Source: an uncultured Bacteroidota bacterium
GTDB taxonomy: Bacteria > Bacteroidota > Bacteroidia > Bacteroidales > VadinHA17
Assembly (NCBI GenBank): GCA_903824785.1
Contig: CAIJYD010000025.1
Coordinates: forward strand, 1-64,000
Direction: 5' to 3'
Length of the DNA stretch: 64,000 nt
The translations under genes were made by a program, and so were the position numbers. Shown one piece after another: positions 7,388 to 16,694 of this stretch (the stretch's first letter is position 1; each line of letters begins with the position of its first letter). Under the pieces are notes generated by a model. It did not search any database and was not told the origin of the DNA. It worked only from the letters and a program-made list of their open reading frames with translations.

Positions 7388-10228
7388 ATGATGAAAAGGT
7401 TACTTATAATTGTTTATACAACATTTCTGATTATAATGGTTGCTAACTACATCTATTATAAAAGTCTGTATTACAAGCAAATATCATATATTGTCGAATT
7501 ACTTGAACGGCGGGTGCAGATTGTTGGTCTTGCTGTTGACAATACTAATAACGGATTTATAAGCGATTTAAACCAGATCAGTTTTTCCGAAGATCTTGCA
7601 CTATTTTTTTCCAACCCCGAAAATCGCACCAAGCCAATTGAAAGAATGAAGCTATTCTTCTCTAAGTATCAGGATTTTGTTACCGGAATTAAGATGTGCG
7701 ATAATAATAAAAATGAATTCACCCTGAAGAAGGAAAGTGACGAATGGCTTGAACAACCATTTGTCCTGCACGTTCAATCAGAGATATTTGACAGGGAAAA
7801 ACTGGTACAGAAAAACCGGAAGTTTAATTATTACCTGCCTGTTTTAGACAAAAAAAATGAAACAATCGGGAATATTGTTGTGACCGTTGATTATCAGAAA
7901 TATTTCTCTGAGATATTCACGGTTTTTAATCTTAAGGATTATCAGTGGCAATGGGTTGTAAGTGATTCAGGCCAGATAATTTACGATAATAACGGCTCAG
8001 ATATTCAATATAAAGGGCTGGAAAGGATTACAAAAGGCATTGATGCCGGCTCAATTTCAAATTTTATTCATGATGCCACTATAAAAGGTAAGCATAGGGA
8101 GATAATTTCAGCATACTATTCCACGCAACTTCTTCAGAGAGAGATGGGGCTTGTCTTTTCTGCACAGACCGATTTTTTCCAGAAATCTATAATCAGAAAT
8201 TCACTGTTCATTGTTTTGGGGACCCTTTTTCTAATTCAGATGATAATTTTTCTCTTTTGGCGATATATAAAAGCACAAAAAGCAGAAACTGACAGGCTGG
8301 AGTCTTCAGAAAAAATGCTTTTCAAACTGATTGAAGAGATGCCGGTTGGAGTGATTATTCACAATAAGAACAGGGAAATAATAAAAGCGAATGGAGTAGC
8401 CGCAGAACAGTATTCTTATGCTGATGAATCGGAAATGCTGGGCAGAATTTTCCCTGAAACATCTTTGCCCCGGACAAATGATTATTTTTCTGCCAACCCC
8501 ACTCCTGCATTCAACTCCGAGCAGTTTGTTCTCATAAAGAAAGAGATAGGTGAAACGGTCCTGTTCAGAAACAGTATTGAGGTTGTATTCAAGGGAGAAG
8601 AAGCAACAATGGAGATCCTGATTGATGTTACAATGCTTGAATCGGCACGAAAACAGGAGGTTAAAGCCAACGTAGCCAAATCGGAGTTTCTTGCAAGAAT
8701 GAGTTATGAGATCCGCACTCCTTTAAACGGAATCATTGGAATGACAGATGTTCTGAACAAACATAAGCTGACACCTGAAACAGAGGAAATTGTAAGCCTG
8801 CTCCACCGATCAACAGAGGTTCTTTTAAATATCGTAAATGATATACTTGATTTTTCAAGAATCGAGTCGGGCCGAATGATACTAGAAGAGATTCCATTTA
8901 ATCTAAGAGATGAAATTGATTTTTGTGTCAATCTGGCAAAAACAAGTATAAATAGAAATAATCCCGAACTGGTTTACTCTGTTGACGAGAATATTCCTGA
9001 AAGAGTTATCGGAGATCCTTTCAGACTGAGGCAAATACTTACAAACCTTTTAAACCATTCTGTCCGGAATACAGAAAAGGGGAAGATCCTTCTGTCCTGT
9101 TTTATAAAAGGGAACAAAAACGGAATTATTACACTATATTTTGAATTGTCAGATACCGGCATATATTTTGACCAGCCTACCCTGAAAAAGATTTTTGGCA
9201 ACTTTGTAGATATTGAATCAAAATCGGCCAGAATTAAAGATGATTCAGGGTTTGGAACCATACTTTCAAATCAGCTAGTAGGGTTGATGGGCGGAGAGTT
9301 AAAAGCTGAAAGTCCATCCGGTCTTTCAGGAACCAGAGGAACTAAAGTATCATTTACCATTCAAAGTTTCTCAGGCGAAAGATTAAAAAAAGATCTTACA
9401 CTCGAAAAAGTAAATACATACGAAAAAATAAAAGCGCTGGTTATTTCAGGAAGTCAGAACCGCGACGAAGAGACATTAGGATCCTTACACAAAAAAGGCC
9501 TTACGGTTTCAATTACAACGTATCAAAAGTCAACCCTGAATCAGATAAAAGCAAATCTGAATTTTCCTGAAGAGAGGTATAATCTTGTTATTATTTTTGA
9601 CGATGCCGATTTTAATGGATTCAATGTTGCCAGAATACTGTGGGAAAACAACCTTTCCAATAGTTTTATCATGTTTATTATAAGCTCAAATGATAAAAAA
9701 GGAAACTATATGAATTGCATAACCTTAGGGATCGACCATTATTTTATTAAACCCTTTGATATCAATGATCTGCTTAGTGTTTTAACGGATAGTTTTCCTT
9801 ACATTGAAAATAACCACTCAGGGATAGAGTCGGGTAGGAGTAAAAGCGATTTTAATCTGTTGATAGTAGAGGATAACAAAATGAACCAGAAAGTAATGGG
9901 AACAATGTTAAAAAGCCTTGGATATTCTTTTGACCTGGCTGATGACGGACATGCCGGCTATCTTCTGGCAAAAAATAAAAAATACGACATAATATTTATG
10001 GACCTCATTCTGCCTGAGATGGATGGGTTTGAATCTTCAAGAAAAATCCTTGAGATGGACAAGTCGGCTCTAATTGTTGCCTTTACTGCCGATAACCAAC
10101 CTGAATCAAGACGAAAAGCCGAATTGTCGGGGATAAAAGATTTCATATCCAAGCCGGTCAGAATGGAAGATCTGAAAAGGCTTTTTACCAGGTATTTTTA
10201 TACCGCGCAGAATGATTTAACAGATTAA
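7388..10228 (+). CDS. Degenerate hybrid sensor histidine kinase (His to Tyr) with two receiver domains
   Basis: This inner-membrane sensor has 946 residues. Order: TM1 about 5-25, an extracytoplasmic Cache-like sensor region, TM2 about 270-292, a PAS-like domain, a HisKA region, a HATPase region, receiver 1 (about 680-795) and receiver 2 (about 820-940). The phospho-acceptor box reads MSYEIRTPLN, so the usual His is Tyr440 (TAT at 8705-8707). In the ATPase the N-box Asn is His557, the G1 box reads DTGIY (second Gly lost, 589-593) and the G2 box reads SGFGT. The fold is recognisable but catalysis is probably lost. Receiver 1 keeps Asp738 and a KPF Lys but lacks the paired N-terminal acids; receiver 2 looks intact (EDN, Asp872, SKPV). 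It is followed 13 bases later by selU. It may act as a scaffold or phosphate sink for another kinase. Confidence 0.9.
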   Translation: MMKRLLIIVYTTFLIIMVANYIYYKSLYYKQISYIVELLERRVQIVGLAVDNTNNGFISDLNQISFSEDLALFFSNPENRTKPIERMKLFFSKYQDFVTGIKMCDNNKNEFTLKKESDEWLEQPFVLHVQSEIFDREKLVQKNRKFNYYLPVLDKKNETIGNIVVTVDYQKYFSEIFTVFNLKDYQWQWVVSDSGQIIYDNNGSDIQYKGLERITKGIDAGSISNFIHDATIKGKHREIISAYYSTQLLQREMGLVFSAQTDFFQKSIIRNSLFIVLGTLFLIQMIIFLFWRYIKAQKAETDRLESSEKMLFKLIEEMPVGVIIHNKNREIIKANGVAAEQYSYADESEMLGRIFPETSLPRTNDYFSANPTPAFNSEQFVLIKKEIGETVLFRNSIEVVFKGEEATMEILIDVTMLESARKQEVKANVAKSEFLARMSYEIRTPLNGIIGMTDVLNKHKLTPETEEIVSLLHRSTEVLLNIVNDILDFSRIESGRMILEEIPFNLRDEIDFCVNLAKTSINRNNPELVYSVDENIPERVIGDPFRLRQILTNLLNHSVRNTEKGKILLSCFIKGNKNGIITLYFELSDTGIYFDQPTLKKIFGNFVDIESKSARIKDDSGFGTILSNQLVGLMGGELKAESPSGLSGTRGTKVSFTIQSFSGERLKKDLTLEKVNTYEKIKALVISGSQNRDEETLGSLHKKGLTVSITTYQKSTLNQIKANLNFPEERYNLVIIFDDADFNGFNVARILWENNLSNSFIMFIISSNDKKGNYMNCITLGIDHYFIKPFDINDLLSVLTDSFPYIENNHSGIESGRSKSDFNLLIVEDNKMNQKVMGTMLKSLGYSFDLADDGHAGYLLAKNKKYDIIFMDLILPEMDGFESSRKILEMDKSALIVAFTADNQPESRRKAELSGIKDFISKPVRMEDLKRLFTRYFYTAQNDLTD

Positions 10229-10241
10229 CGACTTATATTTA

Positions 10242-11309
10242 ATGGTATCCCCCGAATCTAAATATATTGATGCAGAGACTTTTCTGGAAATGTCTGCGCA
10301 TATTCCTGTTGTTGACGTCAGGTCTCCTGCGGAATATAAAACCGGCCATATTCCCGGTGCGGTTAACATTCCGCTATTTGATGATAATCAGAGAGAAGCT
10401 GTAGGGAAAAAATATAAAAAAGAGGGTCGCCTTCCTGCCATTCTTGAGGGACTTAATCAGATTGCTCCTGATATCTCATCAAAGCTTGAACAGGCAGTGG
10501 CTATTGCAAAAGAGGGCAGGATTCTGGTTCATTGCTGGAGAGGGGGTATGAGATCAGAAGCAATGGCATGGCTCTTTTCACTTGGCAGCATAGAAACCAG
10601 GGTTCTTTCCGGAGGATATAAGTCATACAGGCACCTTGTTCTTGAAACTCTTTCGGAAAAAAGAAAAACCATTGTCCTGGGTGGAATGACGGGGAGCAGT
10701 AAAACGCATATTCTCAGATATCTGAATGGATTAGGGCAGCAGGTTACCGACCTTGAAGGGCTTGCAAATCATAAAGGATCAGCCTTCGGATCACTTGGCC
10801 AGCTCCCGCAGCCTACGACGGAACATTTTGCAAATATCCTTTTTAACCAGTGGAGTAAGTTTAGCAAAGACCATCCGGTTTGGGTTGAAGATGAAAGCCG
10901 TAATATTGGTTCAGTATTTCTGCCTGACAGCTTTCATAATAATATGCAGGATACCCCAGCAATTATTCTGATGATGGATGTTAAGACCAGATTACCCAGG
11001 CTTCTGGAAGAATATTCAACATACTCTCCAGAATCGCTTAAAACATCCATCCTTAAGATTAGCAAACGACTTGGCGGCAGCAATACAGCTGATGCCATTA
11101 AAGCTGTTGATTCCGGTGATTTTAGCAGGGCAATAGAGATTACCCTTTATTATTATGATAAGGCTTACCTTTTCGGGTTAAAGAAGAAGCAAAATAAAAA
11201 CCTGATCTATGTTGAGACCGAGACCGATAATATAGAAACAAACGCTTTAAAAATACTCGATGCAGCGGCTGGTATAAACTGGCAGGAGAGCTCTGCTATT
11301 GATTCTTAA
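10242..11309 (+). CDS. mnmH: tRNA 2-selenouridine synthase (MnmH/SelU)
   Basis: This enzyme replaces sulfur by selenium at wobble uridine 34 of several tRNAs, through a geranylated intermediate and using selenophosphate. An N-terminal rhodanese domain carries DVRSPAEYKTGHIPGA and the active-site loop HCWRGGMRS with Cys98. A P-loop follows (GGMTGSSKTHIL). Length of 355 is typical. Selenophosphate synthase (selD) is not in the window, so use of selenium depends on a distant gene. The gene follows the degenerate sensor kinase by 13 bases and converges on the U32 gene with a 14-base overlap of the coding ends. Confidence 0.93.
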   Translation: MVSPESKYIDAETFLEMSAHIPVVDVRSPAEYKTGHIPGAVNIPLFDDNQREAVGKKYKKEGRLPAILEGLNQIAPDISSKLEQAVAIAKEGRILVHCWRGGMRSEAMAWLFSLGSIETRVLSGGYKSYRHLVLETLSEKRKTIVLGGMTGSSKTHILRYLNGLGQQVTDLEGLANHKGSAFGSLGQLPQPTTEHFANILFNQWSKFSKDHPVWVEDESRNIGSVFLPDSFHNNMQDTPAIILMMDVKTRLPRLLEEYSTYSPESLKTSILKISKRLGGSNTADAIKAVDSGDFSRAIEITLYYYDKAYLFGLKKKQNKNLIYVETETDNIETNALKILDAAAGINWQESSAIDS

Positions 11310-12552
11310 TATCTTTTGAATCAATCAGTTTGTAAACTTTATCGGATCTTCGCAGAAAATCAGGTGTCTTTATTGAGCAGAGTTCCCCTTTAACAGCTTT
11401 TTCCGTAATATTGAGGTCGACACGGATCTCATCCGCAATATATTCAACAACACCCGTAGTGGGGCCAGTAATCAGAATTGTATCGCCTTTAGTAAGATCG
11501 CCATTTTCAAGTTTGATCTCCGCAACATTAAGCTTTGTAAAATAATTGGTTATCTTCCCTATGTAAATCTTTCTTTTTGTAGCACTTGACCCATAATTTG
11601 TATTCCATTCCCCTATCTTCTGACCAAGATAATAACCATCCCAGAAACCCCGGTTAAAGACTGTTGCAAGCCTTTCCGTCCATGCGGCGGTTTTCTCTTT
11701 GCTATATGTTTCGGTTTCAATGGCGCAAACAGCTTCATCATAGCAGGAAGTAACCTCTTTTACATATTCTGCCGACCGGGCTCTTCCTTCGATCTTCAGC
11801 ACCCTTACTCCTGCGTTAATCAGTTTATCAAGAAACCCAATTGTGCAGAGGTCTTTAGGCGACATAATGTATTCATTATCAATCTCAAGCTCATACCCCG
11901 ACTCTTTTCCGGTGGCAATATATGATTTCCGGCAGGTCTGGTAGCACTCCCCCCTGTTTGCCGATTTATTGTTTTCGTGAAGACTTAAATAGCATTTTCC
12001 TGAGACAGCCATGCAGAGTGCCCCGTGGACAAACATTTCAATTTTGATAAGTTCACCCTTTGGTCCCCTTATGTTCTGCTCACGGATATTATCGTAAATA
12101 TTTCTGACCTGCTCAATGTTCAGTTCTCTGGCAAGAACGGCTACATCGGCCCATTGAGAATAGAATTTCAATGCTTCAGTATTGGTAATATTCAGCTGTG
12201 TTGAAAGATGAACTTCGATGGCTGAGCTGAATGCATATTTTATAACAGAGAGGTCGGAAGCAATAACAGCTGAAATCCCGCTTTCAACCGCAGCATCAAT
12301 AATGCGGTGCATCTGCTCAATTTCGTGGTCAAAAACAACAACATTAACAGTAAGATAACTTTTGAGTTTGTTTTCCTTGCAGATCTGTGAGATTTTGCGA
12401 AGGTCGTCGAGGGTAAAATTATTTGAGGAAGCTGCCCTCATATTGAGCTGTTCCACCCCGAAGTAAACAGAGTCGGCGCCCCCCTGAACAGCCGCCATAA
12501 GCGATTCATAGGAGCCCGCAGGGGCCATTATTTCAATCTCATTTCTGTTCAT
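11296..12552 (-). CDS. Peptidase U32 family protein, probably tRNA U34 hydroxylation (TrhP/YegQ-like)
   Basis: U32 proteins were first called collagenase-like proteases, but several are now known as RNA hydroxylation factors (TrhP/YegQ for ho5U34, RlhA for 23S rRNA). The family signature appears as EMFVHGALCMAVSGKCYLS. Together with a downstream GECYQTC it provides four cysteines that bind the cluster in characterised relatives. The N-terminus EIMAPAGSYESLMAAVQGGAD is a typical U32 start. ATG 12552 (MNRNEIEI, 418 residues) is preferred to one at 12573. It lies 21 bases behind a histidine kinase gene on the same strand, and converges on mnmH, another wobble-uridine enzyme. TrhP is favoured over RlhA by length and context only. 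Confidence 0.8.
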   Translation of the reverse strand: MNRNEIEIMAPAGSYESLMAAVQGGADSVYFGVEQLNMRAASSNNFTLDDLRKISQICKENKLKSYLTVNVVVFDHEIEQMHRIIDAAVESGISAVIASDLSVIKYAFSSAIEVHLSTQLNITNTEALKFYSQWADVAVLARELNIEQVRNIYDNIREQNIRGPKGELIKIEMFVHGALCMAVSGKCYLSLHENNKSANRGECYQTCRKSYIATGKESGYELEIDNEYIMSPKDLCTIGFLDKLINAGVRVLKIEGRARSAEYVKEVTSCYDEAVCAIETETYSKEKTAAWTERLATVFNRGFWDGYYLGQKIGEWNTNYGSSATKRKIYIGKITNYFTKLNVAEIKLENGDLTKGDTILITGPTTGVVEYIADEIRVDLNITEKAVKGELCSIKTPDFLRRSDKVYKLIDSKDIKNQ

Positions 12553-12573
12553 AAAGGGGTGCAAATATAGCAA

Positions 12574-13734
12574 TTAGAATCTACCCTTGTTCATTATGAT
12601 CCTTATACACGAACCTTTGCCCACTTCGGAATGCCGTACAAAGATTTTTCCATTGTGATACTCTTCAATTATTCGCTTTGCCAGAGAAAGCCCCAGGCCC
12701 CATCCTCTTTGCTTGGTTGTAAAGCCGGGATTGAAAATTTTATTGAAAGCTGATTTTGGGATACCCTTGCCTGTATCGGAAATGTCAATAATGGCATTTT
12801 TTTCTGTTTCAGTAATCCGGATTGTGATCTCCCCGTTTCCCTCCATTGAGTCGATGGCGTTTTTTGAGACATTCTCAATAACCCATTCAAAAAGAGCAGA
12901 GTTAAGAGGAATAACGACTTTCTTTTCAGGACTGTAATCGGTTATAAAACGAACTTTTGAGGAAGTTCTTGATTTCAGATAATCAATTGTCCGTGATATT
13001 ATCTCAGCAACATTTTCTCCGGAGAGTGCCGGTTTTGAGCCAATTCTTGAAAACCTTTCCGTTACTTTTTCAAGCCTTCCTACATCAATTGCAAGCTCTT
13101 TGGTTATTGAAATCTCAGGATATTTATTCTGCATTATTTCAATCCATCCGGCAAGCGAAGATGTTGGAGTTCCAAGCTGATGAGCTGTCTCCTTCGACAT
13201 TCCTACCCAAACCTGGTTTTGCTCTGCTTTTTGTGATGAGCTGAATGCCAGATATGAAACAATGAGAAACAGGAGAATTATTGCCAGCTGAACATATGGA
13301 TAGAAAATCAGCATGGTAAGGATTATGCTGTCCTTGTAATATATCTGATTAAGGTGGCCATCCTCAAGATTAATGATGATTGGTCTGTTTTTTTCCTTCA
13401 TCTTTTTCAGATTCTTGTTCAGATAGCTCTGATCGTTTATCTTTTGATTATCAAAGTTCCTGGCAGAAATAATACTGCCCGATTCATCGGTAAGAATAAC
13501 AGGAACGGTGTTATTGTTGTCGATTATTGAAGAGAGAAACTCAACGTTCTGGCTGGTATCAGAAAGCGAAACAAGCTTTGTTGCCTCGGCCCACAGCTGA
13601 ACATTTTCTCTCTCCTCTACTTTCAGCTTGCTTACCAGGTTCTCGGTGAAAATCAGAGAACTCATGCCAATAAGAACTGCAAATAGAAGAAGAAAAAATT
13701 TCCAGAGTCTCTTTTGTCGTAGATTAATCAGCAT
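12574..13734 (-). CDS. Membrane sensor histidine kinase, HQLGTP type
   Basis: This 386-residue kinase has TM1 at about 10-30, a short extracytoplasmic sensor of about 110 residues, TM2 at about 143-163, then the HisKA box KETAHQLGTPTSSLAGW with His185. The ATPase domain shows an N-box with KNAIDSM, G1 DTGKGIP and G2 GWGLGLSLAKRI, all intact. The HQLGTP variant is common in Bacteroidota. No response regulator lies beside it, so it is an orphan kinase; the U32 gene follows on the same strand. Its ATG overlaps the stop of a possible 29-residue cysteine-rich frame upstream, suggesting translational coupling if that frame is real. Confidence 0.92.
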   Translation of the reverse strand: MLINLRQKRLWKFFLLLFAVLIGMSSLIFTENLVSKLKVEERENVQLWAEATKLVSLSDTSQNVEFLSSIIDNNNTVPVILTDESGSIISARNFDNQKINDQSYLNKNLKKMKEKNRPIIINLEDGHLNQIYYKDSIILTMLIFYPYVQLAIILLFLIVSYLAFSSSQKAEQNQVWVGMSKETAHQLGTPTSSLAGWIEIMQNKYPEISITKELAIDVGRLEKVTERFSRIGSKPALSGENVAEIISRTIDYLKSRTSSKVRFITDYSPEKKVVIPLNSALFEWVIENVSKNAIDSMEGNGEITIRITETEKNAIIDISDTGKGIPKSAFNKIFNPGFTTKQRGWGLGLSLAKRIIEEYHNGKIFVRHSEVGKGSCIRIIMNKGRF

Positions 13735-13817
13735 TGTAACTTTTTAAAGCAGCTGGGTCTGCCTCCGCAGGAGCAGTGCAAATTCATTGTTCTGTTTGGC
13801 ATTAAAGTTATTGACAT
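13728..13817 (-). CDS. Possible 29-residue cysteine-rich peptide
   Basis: A short frame upstream of the histidine kinase encodes a peptide ending CSCGGRPSCFKKLQC, with cysteines at 15, 17, 23 and 29. The CxCGG...FKK..C pattern resembles the zinc-binding SEC-C motif but is not a full match. Its TGA stop (13728-13730) overlaps the kinase ATG (13732-13734) as ATGCTGA, a typical coupled arrangement. Starts are possible at 13817, 13802 or 13787. Nothing else supports it, and it may be chance. Confidence 0.25.
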   Translation of the reverse strand: MSITLMPNRTMNLHCSCGGRPSCFKKLQC

Positions 13818-13863
13818 TTTGTTCCAAATGGACCATTTAAGAAAAGATTCTTTTAACTCCGCT

Positions 13864-13884
13864 CCTTTTTTAATAAAAAAAAGG
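13864..13884 (-). terminator. Weak hairpin after the AsmA-like gene
   Basis: CCTTTTTT and AAAAAAGG can pair across a short A/T loop in the 72 bases between the AsmA-like stop and the next gene. On the minus strand it is T-rich and could act as a terminator, but the stem is mostly A-T. Confidence 0.3.
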
Positions 13885-13889
13885 GATTA

Positions 13890-16442
13890 TTACCTTTTCA
13901 GGCTATCTGTCTCATCCCATGTAATTCTGAAACGGGATTTCACAGCCGCTTGTCTTTTCTTTGCTACAGTATCGGTTTTATACCAGCCATACTCCTCATT
14001 AAGAATAGTTTTGAGAGTTTGTTTTTCAGATTTGATTTTGCTCTTTATCTCATTGCCTGCCGCTTTTACATCATACCCGACTTTTACCTCGTCCTCTTTT
14101 TTCTCAATCTTTAATAAGATGGAAGTTCTTCCAAGCCCATCGTCTTTAATAATGCCGAATTCCGAAGCGTTTTGATTGTTTTTCTTTCTTTTTTTGCTGA
14201 GTATTTCTGAAAGCAGCATCCTGACATGATATTCATAATGATTATCAAAGCTGTGTCTTCCGTTTATTGACAGATCAGCAGCTGAGGATTTTACATCCAT
14301 TTGAGGAATATTAAGGACGTTATTCCTTATGAAAAAATCGTTCTCAAGTTGATTGAAACTGATATTTTCAAGTTCTGAAAGTTCTATAAAAGAGGAGAGT
14401 TGTTTCACCGGATCAAAATTAACAAGGGCGCCGTTAGTAATTATGTAATGACCCTCTGCAGTAAGAGATCTTATCTGGGGATTCAGCATTGAGTCCAATG
14501 GAAGAAGAAGTGAGAGTGAGCCGGAAAGAGAGCCTTCAAGGTTTTCAGCTTTTAGATAGTTCTGCCCGAAATTACGGAAAGAGGTGAATGTGTTTTTTAC
14601 ATCAACCTGCTTTACAATAAAACTTCCACCCAGAGCAAAGGATTTATTTTTGTTTTGAATAATTGAACCATTACCAGAGACAGTTCCATTTAATGATTTC
14701 ATGTTCAGTAGTTTAAAAATCAACAAACGAGGCTGGTAATTTAATGTACCTGAAATTCCGGAAGCTGAAAATGATTTATAGATAAGGCTGTCAGTTTTGA
14801 AGTTTAAATCAAGTATTATGTCATCTGGTAAATTAATTGCCCTGTTATTCCTGGTGGTTGTCCCTTGTGAACTATTATCAGCAAGGAAAAGGGTTGGAAT
14901 CAGCTTGGTACAGAATACGCTGGCTGAAACAGTAAGTTTTTCCGGTCCGCCGGTAAGCCATTCGGGGAAGTTTCTGAATTCCCCGTCAATTTTTATAGTT
15001 TGGCCTTTAAAATTGAAGCTGAAATCTGATGCCTGAATAAAATCTGAAACGGAGAGCCTGCCGTTTATCCTCTCGAATAAAACCGGCTTATCTTTCAGCC
15101 CTATTCCAAGAGATTTAAAGACCATTTCTGCTTCAGGCTTCAGCGATAAAAGAACTGGCAGCCCGATTTTTCCTTCCGGCCAAGGTTTGCCGGTATATTT
15201 GAGATCAAAATCAACTGACCCTTCCGCTGTTGAAAGGCCCGGGATAGCAAAAAAATCCTTCACTTCAGCAGGGATAAGCGTTCCTTTTAAGCAAAGATCA
15301 AAAGAAGGATGATCCGGTCCCATGAGTGAGAAAGAGCCGGCAAAACTTGCAGAGCCAAGTTTTGCCTCAAAATCTTTGATTGAAACAAAACTTGTTTCAG
15401 AACTGTTTCCAGACCCATTTGAAAATGATAGTTTAAATGAAAGATCTTTTACCCCGAGCTCTGATTTCATTGATGTGACAATACCTTTATCAAACGAGCA
15501 GCTTACCTCAACATGTGGATTAGATGTTGCTGATAACAGCCCTTTAATACTGCTGTTTATATATATTTTTCCAGAAGGGTTATAATCTGAGAAAAGCTTG
15601 TGATATTTCTCAGGCATGTAATTACTGATATTAGCAATATCAATATTCTTTCCGGAAATATTAAGATCATAAATGTTACTGGAAGAGATAGCACCTTTCA
15701 GCCGGAATTCGGAGCCATCAATTGTCAGACCTCCTTCCCTGAAAAAGAGCCCTGCCTGTTCAGAGCTCAGAAAAGCCAGATCAAGTTCTGCATTCAGAGG
15801 ATGAATGATTCTGATATCGGAGTACTGAAACTGTGTAATCTGCATTTCAGCCATAGCGCCAAAGCTTATACTGTCTGCCGATATTTTACTTTTTATAATA
15901 CCCGACTTAATGTTCCCGTTGATTAAGAGTTTTGAAGAGAGGTTGTTATAGCAGGTTTTAATATCAGTAAGGTTTATCCTTTTAAGATCAATAGTAAAAT
16001 CAGAAGAACTGTTTGTATTAACCGAAAATGCATAATTAACAAGTCCTGCAGTATCGGTAAAAAGGTTCATAGTTCCGTCACTTGCCGCAACCCTTTTAAT
16101 AATATAAGTGCCTTTAATTATGTCTGTTATGCTGAACTCTACCGACACATATCCTGCTGAAAGAAGGGTATCAGTATTTATTCCTGAAAATCCGGCAGAA
16201 TTGAAATTTGCCGCAGAATGAATAAGAACATTTTTCAGTTCAAGTGAGGCGTTAGGGAATTTTCTCAGGAATGATAATCTGAAAGAGCCGAAATCGAGCT
16301 TTGTAGAGATATTTTTATTTAACGATTTCAGAATAATGCCAGCCACCTTATCCTGTAATAAAAACGAAGCGGAAAAAAGGAAAGCGGAAATTATGAATAT
16401 CAGAATTGCAATTAGTTTCAGTATTTTCAAAGTTATTTTCAT
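13890..16442 (-). CDS. AsmA-family protein
   Basis: The product has 850 residues: an N-terminal membrane anchor (about residues 7-28, ILKLIAILIFIISAFLF) followed by a long periplasmic, beta-rich region. The start, with KLDFGSFRLSFLRKFPNASL after the anchor, is characteristic of AsmA-like proteins. These belong to the repeating beta-groove superfamily and are thought to take part in phospholipid transport or outer-membrane assembly across the periplasm. The C-terminal region of about 120 residues is lysine-rich (KKRKKNNQ, KIEKKEDEVK). It is a single gene on the minus strand, divergent from the helicase. TAAATTTA on the minus strand at about 16458-16451 is a one-mismatch -7 box just ahead of the ATG. 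Confidence 0.85.
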   Translation of the reverse strand: MKITLKILKLIAILIFIISAFLFSASFLLQDKVAGIILKSLNKNISTKLDFGSFRLSFLRKFPNASLELKNVLIHSAANFNSAGFSGINTDTLLSAGYVSVEFSITDIIKGTYIIKRVAASDGTMNLFTDTAGLVNYAFSVNTNSSSDFTIDLKRINLTDIKTCYNNLSSKLLINGNIKSGIIKSKISADSISFGAMAEMQITQFQYSDIRIIHPLNAELDLAFLSSEQAGLFFREGGLTIDGSEFRLKGAISSSNIYDLNISGKNIDIANISNYMPEKYHKLFSDYNPSGKIYINSSIKGLLSATSNPHVEVSCSFDKGIVTSMKSELGVKDLSFKLSFSNGSGNSSETSFVSIKDFEAKLGSASFAGSFSLMGPDHPSFDLCLKGTLIPAEVKDFFAIPGLSTAEGSVDFDLKYTGKPWPEGKIGLPVLLSLKPEAEMVFKSLGIGLKDKPVLFERINGRLSVSDFIQASDFSFNFKGQTIKIDGEFRNFPEWLTGGPEKLTVSASVFCTKLIPTLFLADNSSQGTTTRNNRAINLPDDIILDLNFKTDSLIYKSFSASGISGTLNYQPRLLIFKLLNMKSLNGTVSGNGSIIQNKNKSFALGGSFIVKQVDVKNTFTSFRNFGQNYLKAENLEGSLSGSLSLLLPLDSMLNPQIRSLTAEGHYIITNGALVNFDPVKQLSSFIELSELENISFNQLENDFFIRNNVLNIPQMDVKSSAADLSINGRHSFDNHYEYHVRMLLSEILSKKRKKNNQNASEFGIIKDDGLGRTSILLKIEKKEDEVKVGYDVKAAGNEIKSKIKSEKQTLKTILNEEYGWYKTDTVAKKRQAAVKSRFRITWDETDSLKR

Positions 16443-16476
16443 GCAGTAAATTTAATATGAGGTATCAGGTTTATTC

Positions 16477-16543
16477 CCTGCACCGGTGGGGCTTTGTCCG
16501 GAACGTAACCCCTGTTGCCCACAGCCTGTATCGGGGTTGCAGG
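16477..16543. repeat. GC-rich segment that folds as nested hairpins
   Basis: This part of the 16443-16694 gap is much richer in G+C than its surroundings. CCTGCA (16477-16482) can pair with TGCAGG (16538-16543). Inside, CCGG (16483-16486) pairs with CCGG (16498-16501), and AACCCC (16507-16512) with GGGGTT (16533-16538), giving a three-armed shape. It may be a REP-like element, a small RNA or a leader structure of the divergent genes. I do not recognise a known family. Confidence 0.4.
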
Positions 16544-16664
16544 AATTTTAATTGAGCAAAGTTAATTCATTTGTCTGAATATGATTCTTTTCTATTAGCT
16601 CTTTAACTTAACCGGCACTCAGGGCTGATAACAGCGTCATATGTGTTTATCACCCTTTTTAGGC

Positions 16665-16672
16665 TATCTTTG
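16665..16672 (+). promoter_or_regulatory. -7 promoter box of the DEAD-box helicase gene
   Basis: TATCTTTG matches TAnnTTTG exactly and ends 22 bases before the GTG at 16695. Because it lies downstream of an in-frame ATG at 16641, it supports the later GTG start. Confidence 0.6.
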
Positions 16673-16694
16673 CAACTTACTAAAACAGACAAAA

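Noticed and set aside
9818-10228. Receiver 2 as a separate response regulator gene
   Set aside because: It is in frame with the sensor kinase and has no start or gap; it is a domain of the hybrid protein.
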